A stretch of 33,156 nt of DNA from an uncultured Oscillospiraceae bacterium (lineage in GTDB: Bacteria > Bacillota > Clostridia > Oscillospirales > Oscillospiraceae). The notes beneath the pieces were generated by a model. It saw only the letters and a list, made by a program, of their open reading frames with translations. It was not told where the DNA came from and did no database searches. Below, in pieces: positions 1 through 10,431 of this stretch (positions are counted from its first letter, which is position 1; every line of letters starts with the position of its first letter). The position numbers and the translations under genes are program-made. Where the stretch lies: NCBI GenBank assembly GCA_934591845.1, contig CAKTPO010000024.1, forward strand, positions 1 through 33,156. The letters run 5' to 3'.

Positions 1-614
1 CGGGAACGACGCAGGTCGCCCTTTCTCTGGGGGCCGTCCAGGATCATCTGGTCGCCGGTGTAAGCGTGGATGGTGCACATAATGCCGGACTCGATGCCAG
101 CCAGGTCATTCAGGGCCTTGGCCATGGGAGCCAGGCAGTTGGTGGTGCAGGAAGCGGCGGAGATGATGTTGTCTTCCTTGGTCAGGGTGTTGTGGTTTAC
201 GTTGTAAACGATGGTGGGCAGGTCGTTGCCGGCAGGAGCGGAGATAACGACCTTCTTGGCACCGGCGTCGATGTGCGCCTGAGCCTTGGCCTTGGAGGTG
301 TAGAAACCGGTGCACTCCAGCACAACGTCAACACCCAGCTCGCCCCAGGGCAGCTCGGCAGCGTTGGCCTTGGCATAGATGGTGATCTTCTTGCCATCGA
401 CAACGATGTTGTCCTCGCCGGCTTCCACGGTGTGGGTGCCGAAAGGCAGAGCGTAAGCGCCCTGAGTGGAATCGTACTTCAGCAGGTGAGCCAGCATCTT
501 GGGAGAGGTCAGGTCGTTAATGGCAACAACCTCGAAGCCCTCAGCACCGAACATCTGACGGAAAGCCAGACGGCCGATACGGCCAAAACCATTGATCGCA
601 ACTTTAACAGACAT
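1..614 (-). CDS. gapA: Glyceraldehyde-3-phosphate dehydrogenase, type I (5' part, runs off the window)
   Basis: Glycolytic enzyme that oxidises glyceraldehyde-3-phosphate with NAD and phosphate to 1,3-bisphosphoglycerate in the cytoplasm. The visible 204 codons start [20 protein letters not shown], which carries the NAD-binding GFGRIGR loop. The catalytic cysteine lies in SAASCTTNC at about residue 156, and the following histidine of TIHAYTGDQ is near residue 183. The window edge cuts the gene inside the catalytic domain, so roughly the last 130 residues of a usual 335-residue enzyme are missing. The ATG at 614 is preceded by GGAGGAA, which fixes the start. The gene has its own promoter (703-731) and is separate from the secA block upstream. 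Family identification is secure; which GAPDH paralogue this is cannot be told. Confidence 0.97.
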   Translation of the reverse strand, partial: MSVKVAINGFGRIGRLAFRQMFGAEGFEVVAINDLTSPKMLAHLLKYDSTQGAYALPFGTHTVEAGEDNIVVDGKKITIYAKANAAELPWGELGVDVVLECTGFYTSKAKAQAHIDAGAKKVVISAPAGNDLPTIVYNVNHNTLTKEDNIISAASCTTNCLAPMAKALNDLAGIESGIMCTIHAYTGDQMILDGPQRKGDLRRS

Positions 615-702
615 GGGAATTTCCTCCATTTCATAGTACTGCATGCGCAGTCTGATCATACTGTCAGCACGGGAAGACTATCGATACTCCCGTACGGATA
701 TT

Positions 703-731
703 ATTATACTATAAGGCCCAGTTAATGTAAA
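703..731 (-). promoter_or_regulatory. Sigma-A promoter of gapA
   Basis: Read on the minus strand: TTTACA (731-726), a 17-nt spacer, then a perfect TATAAT (708-703). The start codon of gapA is about 90 nt downstream of the -10 box, leaving a long leader in which no clear riboswitch or terminator was recognised. Confidence 0.8.
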
Positions 732-788
732 CTGGAAATTCTGTCAAAACCCGTAGAAAATAAGCGGCATTTTTTGTGCAAAATCCGA

Positions 789-1880
789 TTATTCGTAGGA
801 AACCGGGGAACCTTCCGGGGCAACAGCCATATAGGTGTTGCCCACGCCCAGCTGCAAAGGCTTCCCGTCCTGGGTAAAGAACCGGAAGGGAGCATCGTCC
901 CCGTCACAGGTCCAGGTAATGGGAATCAGCTTGCCGCCGTTGGCAAAAAAGCCTGTACCGCCGTTGGCAAAATTGGCGGTGTAGTAAATGCCGTCCATGG
1001 AAATATCCGCCAGCATAACAATGACGTTGGTAAAGCACTCGGGGTTTCCGGTGGAGCCGTCTACCATGGGGGTCTCATACTGGTTGTAGACGTATTTGCC
1101 CAGGCTCTCGTCATAGACCATGGAGGTATCTTTCTTGTTGTTGCGGTAGGTGAAGGTCACCGTTACCGTTCCGGCGGCTTCTCCATCGGCAGGGGTGCCG
1201 TTTTCTGTAAACTGCAGGCCATAGTCCTTGTCCTCCGGCTGCTGGGTGGCGTAGCCCTTCTCGGTAAGCAACGCTTCCACGCCCTCGGGCTTTACAAACA
1301 GGCAATGCTCCAGCTTGGAGGCGGGCTTGAAGGTAAAGTCCCGGTCCATTTTCCGGTAGGAATAGTCGGTGCCGTCATAGGTGTCCACATTAATGCGCTC
1401 CACGCCCAGGCTCTTGGCATGGCCCAGGGCCTGGTCCGAACCGCTGGCATCCAGCAGCACCGCATCATAGTGCTTCACAAGCTGGTTGAACATGGGCCGC
1501 ACGGACCGGACGGAGCCGATCTCCTGGGCCTTGGTGATGTCCGTAAACAGGGCCAGATCCCGGATGATGGAGCCGTTGACCCACATTTCCATGAGAATAT
1601 CCGCACCCATGGTGCCGTAGTGGGGCAGGGCATCCCGGATATTGCTGACGGTGACGGCCACCACCCGGCCCGTATAGGGGGCATCCAGGGTCTCGCCGTT
1701 CAAGGGATTGGTATACACCGGGGCAGGCTCGGTGGTGGGTTCCGTGGTTTCCTCCGTGGTGGGGGCAGCTGTTTCTTCCGTGGCAGGGGCCTCGGTGGGC
1801 ATGGTGGTCTTGGGGGGCACCAGTGCGCAGCCCGTCAGGCTCAGGCACAGGGCCAGAAACAGAGCAACAAATTTTTTCAT
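789..1880 (-). CDS. DUF3048 (YerB-like) lipoprotein
   Basis: Predicted surface lipoprotein of 363 residues. The N-terminus MKKFVALFLALCLSLTGC is a lipoprotein signal peptide with lipobox LTGC (Cys18). A Thr/Pro/Glu-rich linker (about 25-55) follows, as is usual for a tether that lifts a domain off the membrane. The rest matches the DUF3048 fold: NPLNGE at about 58, the VAVTVSN strand, and the GSVRSVRPMF segment corresponding to the GPIRSARPYF core of this family. YerB-like proteins are widespread in Firmicutes and their biochemical role is not settled. The gene begins 35 nt after the peptide-binding lipoprotein and is probably the last gene of the secA block. The start is supported by GAGGT 7 nt upstream. 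Family assignment is good; function is unknown. Confidence 0.88.
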   Translation of the reverse strand: MKKFVALFLALCLSLTGCALVPPKTTMPTEAPATEETAAPTTEETTEPTTEPAPVYTNPLNGETLDAPYTGRVVAVTVSNIRDALPHYGTMGADILMEMWVNGSIIRDLALFTDITKAQEIGSVRSVRPMFNQLVKHYDAVLLDASGSDQALGHAKSLGVERINVDTYDGTDYSYRKMDRDFTFKPASKLEHCLFVKPEGVEALLTEKGYATQQPEDKDYGLQFTENGTPADGEAAGTVTVTFTYRNNKKDTSMVYDESLGKYVYNQYETPMVDGSTGNPECFTNVIVMLADISMDGIYYTANFANGGTGFFANGGKLIPITWTCDGDDAPFRFFTQDGKPLQLGVGNTYMAVAPEGSPVSYE

Positions 1881-1915
1881 AATGCATACCTCGATTCAAT
1901 ATAGAATATCCGTTA

Positions 1916-3508
1916 TTACGCCTCGTCCTTGTCTAAGATGTCCGACATGGTTTTTCCGATGGTGTAATAGAACACATTGTCCCGGGCGGGCTGCAAGTCC
2001 AGCAGCTGGCCCCGCTTGGAATAGACATTGTAGCAGCCGTAAAGTACCGGGATCACACTGCCGTCCTCCGCCACCATCTGGCAGAGGTTGTAGAACGTGC
2101 CGGAATTGGACAGGGCCTCTTTGGTCATGTTCAGCAGGGTCTCGTTGGCCAGAACCTTGTTGCCAAGGTTTCCGTAGCCCTTGAAGAACTCCGACAGATC
2201 CAGGTTGGGGGGCAGCTTGGTCTGGCCCAGGTAGATGTCGTAGGTTCCGGCGTTCAATACCTGCTGATAGGTAATGCCCGGGCCGGAGCCGCCGTATTCC
2301 AGAACGCCGCAGGGAATGCCCAGTTCCGACAGGTGGGCCGCAATATCCCGGGCAGTCCGCAGACGGGCGGAATCATCGGCATTGACCAGCAGCTTGAGCT
2401 TCTGAACCTCGTTGGTCTTTTTGTCCTTGGGGAACTGGAGATTGCCAATGGAGTCCAGGAACTTCATGGCATCATAGCTGTAGTTGGCCGCCAGACTGGG
2501 GTAATAATAGGGCGAGCCGGGAGAGGTGATCAGGGAGGTGGGCTGGGCCATGCCCCGGTAGTTGTCCTCGTTGAGGGTCTCCCGGTCAATGGCATAGGTC
2601 AGGGCCTTTTTCAGGGTATCGTTTTTCTTGAACCACTCGGAATAGAGGGTGTTGCAGGAGAGATACAATAGCACCCCGTTTTCCACTTCCCATAGCTCAT
2701 AGTCACAGCGGTATTCACCGAAAGAGTCCAGCATGGGGTCGGCAATGGCCAGATTCAGTTCACCGAACTCAAATTCGTCCCGCAGCTGGGTCTGGCTGGT
2801 GGCTTCCATCAATGTGATCACATTGGCCCGGACGGACAAGGTGGCATCGCACCACCAGGAGTTGTTTTTCACCAGCAGCACACTGTCCTCATTCTGCTGG
2901 AACACATAAGGCCCTGTCCCCAGGGGGTGTTCGGCCCCCACTTCCGAAGCCTTGATAATGGGAATGTCCAGAAGCAAGGGAAGATTCTGGTAGGCCGTGT
3001 CCGTAAAGAACGTAATGCCCTCGCCATCCTCGTGGAGCTTGTACTCCACAATGTGGGTAAACCGGCCCTTATAGAAGTCACTTTCCCGGGCGGCATCGTA
3101 GGAGGCGATCACATCCGCCGGGGTGACCCGGGTGCCGTCGGAAAACCGGGCGTTTTCGTCCAGATAGAACGTGTAGATCATATTACTGGGGGACACCCGG
3201 TATTTAGAGCATAGAATGGGTACCGTTTCATTTTTGCTGTTGTAGGCGAACAGGCCCTGGTACATGAGAGAAAACAGCACCCGGTTGGAAAAGTTCATGG
3301 CAATGATGGGGTTCATGGAGCGATTGGGGTAGTAGGCCAGGATCATGGTCTCCTCCGCCAGTTCGTCCGGCTCCGTAGGGGCCTCCTCATCCTCCATTAA
3401 AATTGCGTCGCCTGTCGGCACATAGGCCTCCTCCTGGGTCTTTCCGCAGCCGGAAATCAGGGAGAGAACCCCGGCAAAACACAGCAGCAGTGCAATCAGC
3501 CGTTTCAT
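1916..3508 (-). CDS. ABC-type peptide/solute-binding lipoprotein (SBP_bac_5 family), no transporter partners nearby
   Basis: 530-residue extracytoplasmic solute-binding protein. The signal peptide ends in ISGC (lipobox, Cys at about 21), followed by an acidic linker to about residue 50. The body has family 5 features: AYYPNRSMNPI near the N-terminus, the YTFYLDENARFSDGTRVTPADV segment typical of OppA/DppA-type proteins (split here for length), LGTGPYVF, and KKALTYAIDRETL. Such proteins bind oligopeptides, nickel or sugars for an ABC importer. No permease or ATPase gene is in the window, so this one is an orphan. The longest open frame begins 30 codons earlier, but the chosen ATG at 3508 has AGGAGG upstream and the signal peptide immediately after it. 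The ATG overlaps the pgeF stop in an ATGA, so translation is probably coupled to pgeF. Ligand unknown. Confidence 0.88.
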   Translation of the reverse strand: MKRLIALLLCFAGVLSLISGCGKTQEEAYVPTGDAILMEDEEAPTEPDELAEETMILAYYPNRSMNPIIAMNFSNRVLFSLMYQGLFAYNSKNETVPILCSKYRVSPSNMIYTFYLDENARFSDGTRVTPADVIASYDAARESDFYKGRFTHIVEYKLHEDGEGITFFTDTAYQNLPLLLDIPIIKASEVGAEHPLGTGPYVFQQNEDSVLLVKNNSWWCDATLSVRANVITLMEATSQTQLRDEFEFGELNLAIADPMLDSFGEYRCDYELWEVENGVLLYLSCNTLYSEWFKKNDTLKKALTYAIDRETLNEDNYRGMAQPTSLITSPGSPYYYPSLAANYSYDAMKFLDSIGNLQFPKDKKTNEVQKLKLLVNADDSARLRTARDIAAHLSELGIPCGVLEYGGSGPGITYQQVLNAGTYDIYLGQTKLPPNLDLSEFFKGYGNLGNKVLANETLLNMTKEALSNSGTFYNLCQMVAEDGSVIPVLYGCYNVYSKRGQLLDLQPARDNVFYYTIGKTMSDILDKDEA

Positions 3509-4305
3509 AGCATTCCTCCTTCGCATACGATCACGGCCCCCTGGCTCCCCCGCCGTCCCCGGGTGGCCCGGTGGGACCAGTAGAGGTCGCTTTGGCACAC
3601 GGTACAGGCATCGCTGATGTCCACATGCCGGACACCAGCCTGCCGGAGAACCCAGGCGTTTACCGCCTTCAGGTCGATGGTATATTTTTCCCCAAGGGGA
3701 CGAATATATGCCTGCATTTCCGGCCCAAAGGCGGAAATCAGGGCCTGGGGTACATCTTCGTGGGTCTCAAAGTGGCAGAAGCCGATGTTGGGGCCCACCG
3801 CTGCCCGGATGTTTTCCGGGCGGCTTCCGTATTCCCGGGTCATGGCTTCCACCGTCCGGGCGGCAATGGCGGAAACCGTTCCCCGCCACCCGGCGTGGGC
3901 CGCACCAACGGCTCCCGTTACCGGGTCCCACAGCAAAATCGGGGTGCAGTCTGCGGAAAATACCACCAGCGCCAGCCCCGGAACATTGGTCACCAGGGCA
4001 TCACAGTCTGGCAGATGGGGGGCATACAGCCCCGCCCCCCGATCCTTTTCCCCGGCTACATATACAATGTCCGAATGGACTTGCCGGGGCAGCACCACAT
4101 TGTGGGGGTCAAAGCCCAGGGCCTGGCCCAGAATGCGGTAGTTTTCTTCCACATGCTCCCGGGTATCGCCCCGGCCACCGCCGATGTTCAGAGAGGACAG
4201 ATACCCCTGGCTGACACCGCCTTTCCGGGTGGTAAAGCCGTGGGGAATACCGATGTCCTCGGAAGCCAGATACACAAGTTCCCCTTTTTGAATTGTCTTT
4301 ATCAT
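3505..4305 (-). CDS. pgeF: Peptidoglycan editing factor PgeF (YfiH/laccase-domain protein)
   Basis: 266-residue cytoplasmic protein of the Cu-oxidase_4/YfiH family. The family's E. coli member removes wrongly incorporated L-serine at position 1 of peptidoglycan precursors. Metal-site residues are visible: His77 in PRQVHSD, Cys120 in FSADCTP and His137 in AAHAGWRGT. The GPNIGFCHFE segment matches the family GPxIGxCxYE block, with His where a second Cys is common. The longest frame reaches 66 codons further upstream into unrelated-looking sequence; ATG 4305, preceded by AGGAGA, gives the family's usual length of about 260. It lies 40 nt after secA and its stop overlaps the start of the solute-binding protein by 4 nt. 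Identification is strong; activity is inferred from the family. Confidence 0.93.
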   Translation of the reverse strand: MIKTIQKGELVYLASEDIGIPHGFTTRKGGVSQGYLSSLNIGGGRGDTREHVEENYRILGQALGFDPHNVVLPRQVHSDIVYVAGEKDRGAGLYAPHLPDCDALVTNVPGLALVVFSADCTPILLWDPVTGAVGAAHAGWRGTVSAIAARTVEAMTREYGSRPENIRAAVGPNIGFCHFETHEDVPQALISAFGPEMQAYIRPLGEKYTIDLKAVNAWVLRQAGVRHVDISDACTVCQSDLYWSHRATRGRRGSQGAVIVCEGGML

Positions 4306-4345
4306 GGCGTTCTCCTGTTTGCCTTGCAGGGGGATGGGCCGGGTT

Positions 4346-7114
<2,769 letters not shown>

Positions 7115-7131
7115 GTGGGATCTCTCCTTTC

Positions 7132-7155
7132 AAATCCGGGTTACAGGCCGGATTT
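7132..7155 (-). promoter_or_regulatory. Inverted repeat in the secA leader
   Basis: Perfect 8-bp arms AAATCCGG (7132-7139) and CCGGATTT (7148-7155) with an 8-nt loop. In the secA mRNA this hairpin would sit directly upstream of the AAAGGAGAG ribosome binding site. No T-run follows, so it is not a simple terminator. It may influence translation or be an operator; neither is demonstrated. Confidence 0.5.
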
Positions 7156-7180
7156 CCTTCAAAATTTGCTAATCTATGGC

Positions 7181-7189
7181 ATTATACCA
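7181..7189 (-). promoter_or_regulatory. Extended -10 promoter of the secA block
   Basis: On the minus strand TGGTATAAT, i.e. a consensus TATAAT preceded by the TGN extension, 67 nt upstream of the secA ATG. The region about 17 nt further upstream is AT-rich (a run of T) with no convincing -35 box; a TTGACC lies only 8 nt away and is too close to serve. Confidence 0.6.
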
Positions 7190-7235
7190 TACCGGGTCAA
7201 AAAAATATAGGGTATTTTGTGAACAAAAAAACCTG

Positions 7236-7264
7236 TTGGGTTTTTAAGAAACCTGTGATATGAT
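7236..7264 (+). promoter_or_regulatory. Promoter of the alcohol dehydrogenase gene
   Basis: TTGGGT (7236-7241), 17-nt spacer, TATGAT (7259-7264). Predicted transcription start near 7271, i.e. only about 50 nt ahead of the GTG start codon and just upstream of a terminator-like hairpin. Confidence 0.65.
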
Positions 7265-7280
7265 AGAAACAGATAACATT

Positions 7281-7304
7281 CCCCCGGAATCGGGGGCATT
7301 TTTT
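7281..7304 (+). terminator. Terminator-like hairpin in the 5' leader of the alcohol dehydrogenase gene
   Basis: CCCCCG-GAAT-CGGGGG (7281-7296) forms a GC-only 6-bp stem with a tetraloop, followed by CATTTTTT. The ribosome binding site AAGGAGGG starts 3 nt later. It is therefore inside the leader, between the promoter and the gene, and is a candidate attenuator rather than the end of an upstream gene, since the upstream gene runs the other way. Confidence 0.6.
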
Positions 7305-7321
7305 GCAAGGAGGGATCATCT

Positions 7322-8536
7322 GTGTCTGTATTCCATGGGATGGAAGTCGGGTACTGCCGCTGTTTTCAGGCTCTTTTGAAGGTGGGCAACTACTTGATAG
7401 GCTATCGGATGCCCCAATATCTGGAAGGCCCGGGAAAAATTCGGGAGTTGGGGGCTTTTCTACGGGAGAAAAGCATCAATGATGTGCTGGTGGTCACCGG
7501 CTCCGGCATGGTGCGCCGGGGACAGGTGCAGCCCATGCTGGAGGGCTTCCAAAAAGCCGGTATTCGCCACCACGTCATCACCTTTGACCACCCGGATCCC
7601 AGCTCTTTGGATGTGGAAGCCGGGTTTGATGCCTATAAGACCCAGGGGTGCAAGGCCATTGTGGCTCTGGGCGGCGGCTCCCGCATTGACTGCGCCAAGG
7701 CCATTGCCGCCAAGGTGGCCCATCCTAAAAAATCCGTTTCTCAGCTTCAAGGGCTTTTGAAAGTCCACAAGCCCATTGTGCCCTTTGTGGCCATCCCCAC
7801 CACCGCCGGTGCCGGGTCGGAGACCACCGTGGCCGCCGTCATCACCGATTCCGAAACCCATCGGAAAGCCGCCATCAATGACCCGTTCCTGATTCCAAAG
7901 TATGCGGTTTTGGACCCGGAGCTCACCGTAGGGCTGCCCCCTTTCACCACCGCCACCACCGGTATGGATGCCCTGGCCCACGCCGTAGAAGCCTATACCA
8001 ACCACACCTATAATACAAAGCTGGAAGATAGCCTTGCCAAAGAAGCCGTCCGGCTGATCCATGACAATTTGTTCACAGCCTTTGAACAGGGCGAAAACCT
8101 GGAAGCCCGGCAGAACATGCAGCGGGGTGCGTTCTATGCCGGTCGGGCCTTTACCCGGGGCTGCGTGGGCTATGTCCACGCCATCGGCCACACCCTGGGA
8201 GGACTCTACGGCGTCAGCCACGGCCTGGCCATGGCCGTGCTGCTGCCCAAGGTCATGCGTGCCTACGGACCCGCCGCCCAAAAACGGCTGGCTAAACTGG
8301 CCCAGGTCTGCGGTATTCCGGGAAATACCCAGGAAGAACTGGCAGAGGGGTTCCTGAACTGGATGGAGCAGACCAACGAAAAAATGGGCATCCCCAAGGG
8401 CTTTGACATGATCCGGGAGGAAGACATCGACCGGATGATCACCTGGGCCAAAAAAGAAGCCAACCCCCTCTACCCCGTCCCCGTGGTCTGGGGCCGGGAG
8501 GAGCTGCGGCAGGTCATCGAATCCCTGCGGATATAA
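7322..8536 (+). CDS. Iron-containing alcohol dehydrogenase
   Basis: 404-residue group III (iron-dependent) alcohol dehydrogenase, a cytoplasmic NAD(P)H-dependent enzyme interconverting aldehydes or ketones and alcohols; substrates in the family include butanal, lactaldehyde and 1,3-propanediol. Seen: the Rossmann-like N-domain with GGGSRIDCAKA at about 117-127, PTTAGAGSETT near 160, and the metal-site region TGMDALAHAVEAY plus HAIGHTLGGLYGVSHG holding the iron-binding histidines. The chosen GTG start (7322) has AAGGAGGG 7 nt upstream; starting at the later ATG codons would lose this RBS. The first 25 residues are an extension relative to many homologues. It is monocistronic by position: a strong promoter for the next gene lies downstream. 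Exact substrate cannot be told. Confidence 0.93.
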   Translation: MSVFHGMEVGYCRCFQALLKVGNYLIGYRMPQYLEGPGKIRELGAFLREKSINDVLVVTGSGMVRRGQVQPMLEGFQKAGIRHHVITFDHPDPSSLDVEAGFDAYKTQGCKAIVALGGGSRIDCAKAIAAKVAHPKKSVSQLQGLLKVHKPIVPFVAIPTTAGAGSETTVAAVITDSETHRKAAINDPFLIPKYAVLDPELTVGLPPFTTATTGMDALAHAVEAYTNHTYNTKLEDSLAKEAVRLIHDNLFTAFEQGENLEARQNMQRGAFYAGRAFTRGCVGYVHAIGHTLGGLYGVSHGLAMAVLLPKVMRAYGPAAQKRLAKLAQVCGIPGNTQEELAEGFLNWMEQTNEKMGIPKGFDMIREEDIDRMITWAKKEANPLYPVPVVWGREELRQVIESLRI

Positions 8537-8579
8537 GTTTGGCTCCCCAGGCCAATTGTTGCGCTTTCCCGGCGGAAGA

Positions 8580-8608
8580 TTGACATGGGTAGACTCCTAT
8601 GTTAGAAT
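8580..8608 (+). promoter_or_regulatory. Promoter of the flippase gene
   Basis: Perfect TTGACA (8580-8585), 17-nt spacer, TAGAAT (8603-8608). It lies after the dehydrogenase stop codon, so the flippase has its own transcript. Confidence 0.85.
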
Positions 8609-8623
8609 GTGGGGGTCTTATCA

Positions 8624-8670
8624 GGGAAACGCCCACTTTCCGGCCACTGCCGGGTCGTTCCGGGTTTCCC
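8624..8670 (+). promoter_or_regulatory. Structured 5' leader of the flippase mRNA
   Basis: GGGAAAC (8624-8630) pairs with GTTTCCC (8664-8670), enclosing an inner stem CCGGC (8640-8644) / GCCGG (8649-8653) with a CACT tetraloop. No T-run follows. The fold would occupy most of the leader between the promoter and the weak ribosome binding site AAAGGAA. No known riboswitch was recognised. Confidence 0.45.
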
Positions 8671-8700
8671 CAGCTAAAAACAAAGGAATAAATTGGCTTT

Positions 8701-10185
8701 ATGAAGAACAAGGCAAGTCGCTCCCTCTCTCAGAATCTGGCGGCCCAGCTGATCTATCAGATGTCGCTGTACCTGGTTCCCTTTATATCCACCCCCTATT
8801 TGTCCAGAGTCCTGGGCAGCGATATGATCGGCCGGTATTCCTATGCCCGGTCCATTGCTTCCTACTTTATCCTGGCCGCCGGTTTCGGTACCGCTACCTA
8901 CGGTCAGCGGCTCATCGCCTCCTTACAGTCCGATGAAGCCAAACAGCGTCAGGCCTTTCGGGATCTGGCACTGCTGCGGTGTGTTGCGGCGGCGGTGGGG
9001 TGCCTGCTGTATGGCATCGCCGTGGTGCCGGGAAGCGTTGACCCCAGAATGTATCTGTTTGTAGGGTTGGAGATCTTCGGCGTGGCCGCAGACATCACCT
9101 GGTATTTCCAGGGCCGGGAGCAGTTCCCGGTGGTGGCCGTATGCAACGGCACCGCAAAATTTTTAATGGTGGGGCTGCTGTTCCTCTTTGTAAAAACACC
9201 GGCGGATGTAGGAGCCTACGCCTGCGTTTACAGTGTTATGACCCTGGTTGGCGGCGGGGCCCAATGGCTGTTCCTGCCCAAAACAAACCGGCTGGTTGGC
9301 GGCGGGACCACCCTGCTGGGCCGGGAAAAGGGCCACATTGCCTGTGCTCTGCGGCTGTTTGTGGCTCAGCTGGCCATGCAGATCTATACGGTGCTGGATA
9401 AGACCATGATCGGTCTCATCACCCACTCCGAGTCGGAAAACGGATACTATGACCAGGCCCAAAGGCTCATTCGGCTGGTGGAGGCGGTTTGCACCGTGAT
9501 CTCCCCGGTTATTGCCAGCCGGGTGGCGGTGCTTTGGAGCCAGGGGAAGAAAAAAGAGGCGGCGGATATTCTGGATATGTCCTTCCGGTTTGTCTGCTGC
9601 ATCGGCGTTCCCATTGTGGTGGGGCTGCAACTGATCGTCAAAGACTTTGTGCCGGTTTACTATGGCGCAGGGTACGAGCCGGTGGTCTCCCTGCTGCGGG
9701 TGCTCTCGGTGCTGCCTTTGGTCATTGGCCTGAGCAACGTCATCGGCATCCAGTTTCTGGTGCCCGTGGGCCAGGAGAACAAGCTCACCTCCTCCGTAGC
9801 AGCCGGTGCCCTGGTAAACGTGTATCTGAACCTGTTTCTGATCCGCCGCATGGCCTCCACCGGTGCGGCCATCGCCTCCGTTGCAGCAGAGGTCACCGTC
9901 ACCGCCGTACAGCTGTATTTTGTCCGGGAGCATCTGGACATTGGCAAGGTCTTTTCCAATGTACTGCGGTATTTCCTGCTGAGCATCCCCATGGCCCTGG
10001 CCGGAGGACTTCTGAGCCTGGCCATTTCCAGCCGCCTCCTTCGTCTGGCCCTGGTGGTATCGGTCTGCGGCCTGGTATACCTGGCCGAACTCCTGCTGTT
10101 CCGGGACCCCCTGGTGCGCTTTATCAAAACCCTTTGGTTTGAAAAGAAAGGCAGCAAGGGAACGGCCACGGGGCAGGCAGAATAA
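8701..10185 (+). CDS. Polysaccharide flippase (Wzx/RfbX-like, MOP superfamily)
   Basis: 494-residue integral membrane protein expected to flip lipid-linked oligosaccharides across the cytoplasmic membrane for a surface polysaccharide. The start MKNKASRSLSQNLAAQLIYQ followed by LVPFISTPYLSRVLGSDMIGRYSYA is the typical N-terminal signature of the polysaccharide synthesis (PST) branch. About 12-14 hydrophobic segments can be traced through the sequence, and VLDKTMIGLI near residue 230 matches the family's central helix. The C-terminus is basic and cytoplasmic. RBS is weak (AAAGGAA, about 15 nt from the ATG). No glycosyltransferase or polymerase genes flank it directly, which is unusual; the nearest glycosyltransferase is at 13796. 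A transported lipid II-like substrate is another possibility. Confidence 0.88.
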   Translation: MKNKASRSLSQNLAAQLIYQMSLYLVPFISTPYLSRVLGSDMIGRYSYARSIASYFILAAGFGTATYGQRLIASLQSDEAKQRQAFRDLALLRCVAAAVGCLLYGIAVVPGSVDPRMYLFVGLEIFGVAADITWYFQGREQFPVVAVCNGTAKFLMVGLLFLFVKTPADVGAYACVYSVMTLVGGGAQWLFLPKTNRLVGGGTTLLGREKGHIACALRLFVAQLAMQIYTVLDKTMIGLITHSESENGYYDQAQRLIRLVEAVCTVISPVIASRVAVLWSQGKKKEAADILDMSFRFVCCIGVPIVVGLQLIVKDFVPVYYGAGYEPVVSLLRVLSVLPLVIGLSNVIGIQFLVPVGQENKLTSSVAAGALVNVYLNLFLIRRMASTGAAIASVAAEVTVTAVQLYFVREHLDIGKVFSNVLRYFLLSIPMALAGGLLSLAISSRLLRLALVVSVCGLVYLAELLLFRDPLVRFIKTLWFEKKGSKGTATGQAE

Positions 10186-10236
10186 AACGGGAGCCTCCAG
10201 TCTTTCCGGGGACTTTCACTGATTTCAAAAATCAAA

Positions 10237-10281
10237 AACCACCAGGAGCCAGACAGGGGTTCCTGGTGGTTTGGTTGTTTT
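10237..10281 (+). terminator. Rho-independent terminator of the flippase gene
   Basis: AACCACCAGGA (10237-10247) pairs perfectly with TCCTGGTGGTT (10261-10271); 13-nt loop; followed by the U-rich TGGTTGTTTT. It isolates the next gene from upstream transcription. Confidence 0.88.
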
Positions 10282-10358
10282 GAGCGGTAAAATTGGAAGT
10301 TTTGTGCTATTGGCGAGGAGGTCTTCCCTGGAATGCCGCCGAAATAAATTTTTAGCTC

Positions 10359-10387
10359 TTGTTATCAGAACACATGAATGATACAAT
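10359..10387 (+). promoter_or_regulatory. Promoter of the SIR2-domain gene
   Basis: TTGTTA (10359-10364), 17-nt spacer, TACAAT (10382-10387). The start codon is 44 nt downstream, with GGAAGGAG as ribosome binding site. Confidence 0.75.
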
Positions 10388-10431
10388 TGAGTTGGGCGTT
10401 TACAAACACATTATGAGGAAGGAGAATACAG

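Noticed and set aside
774..1904. 376-codon plus-strand open frame opposite the DUF3048 lipoprotein
   Set aside because: Low-complexity Gly/His/Val-rich translation typical of antisense GC-rich frames; the minus-strand protein has a lipobox and family motifs.
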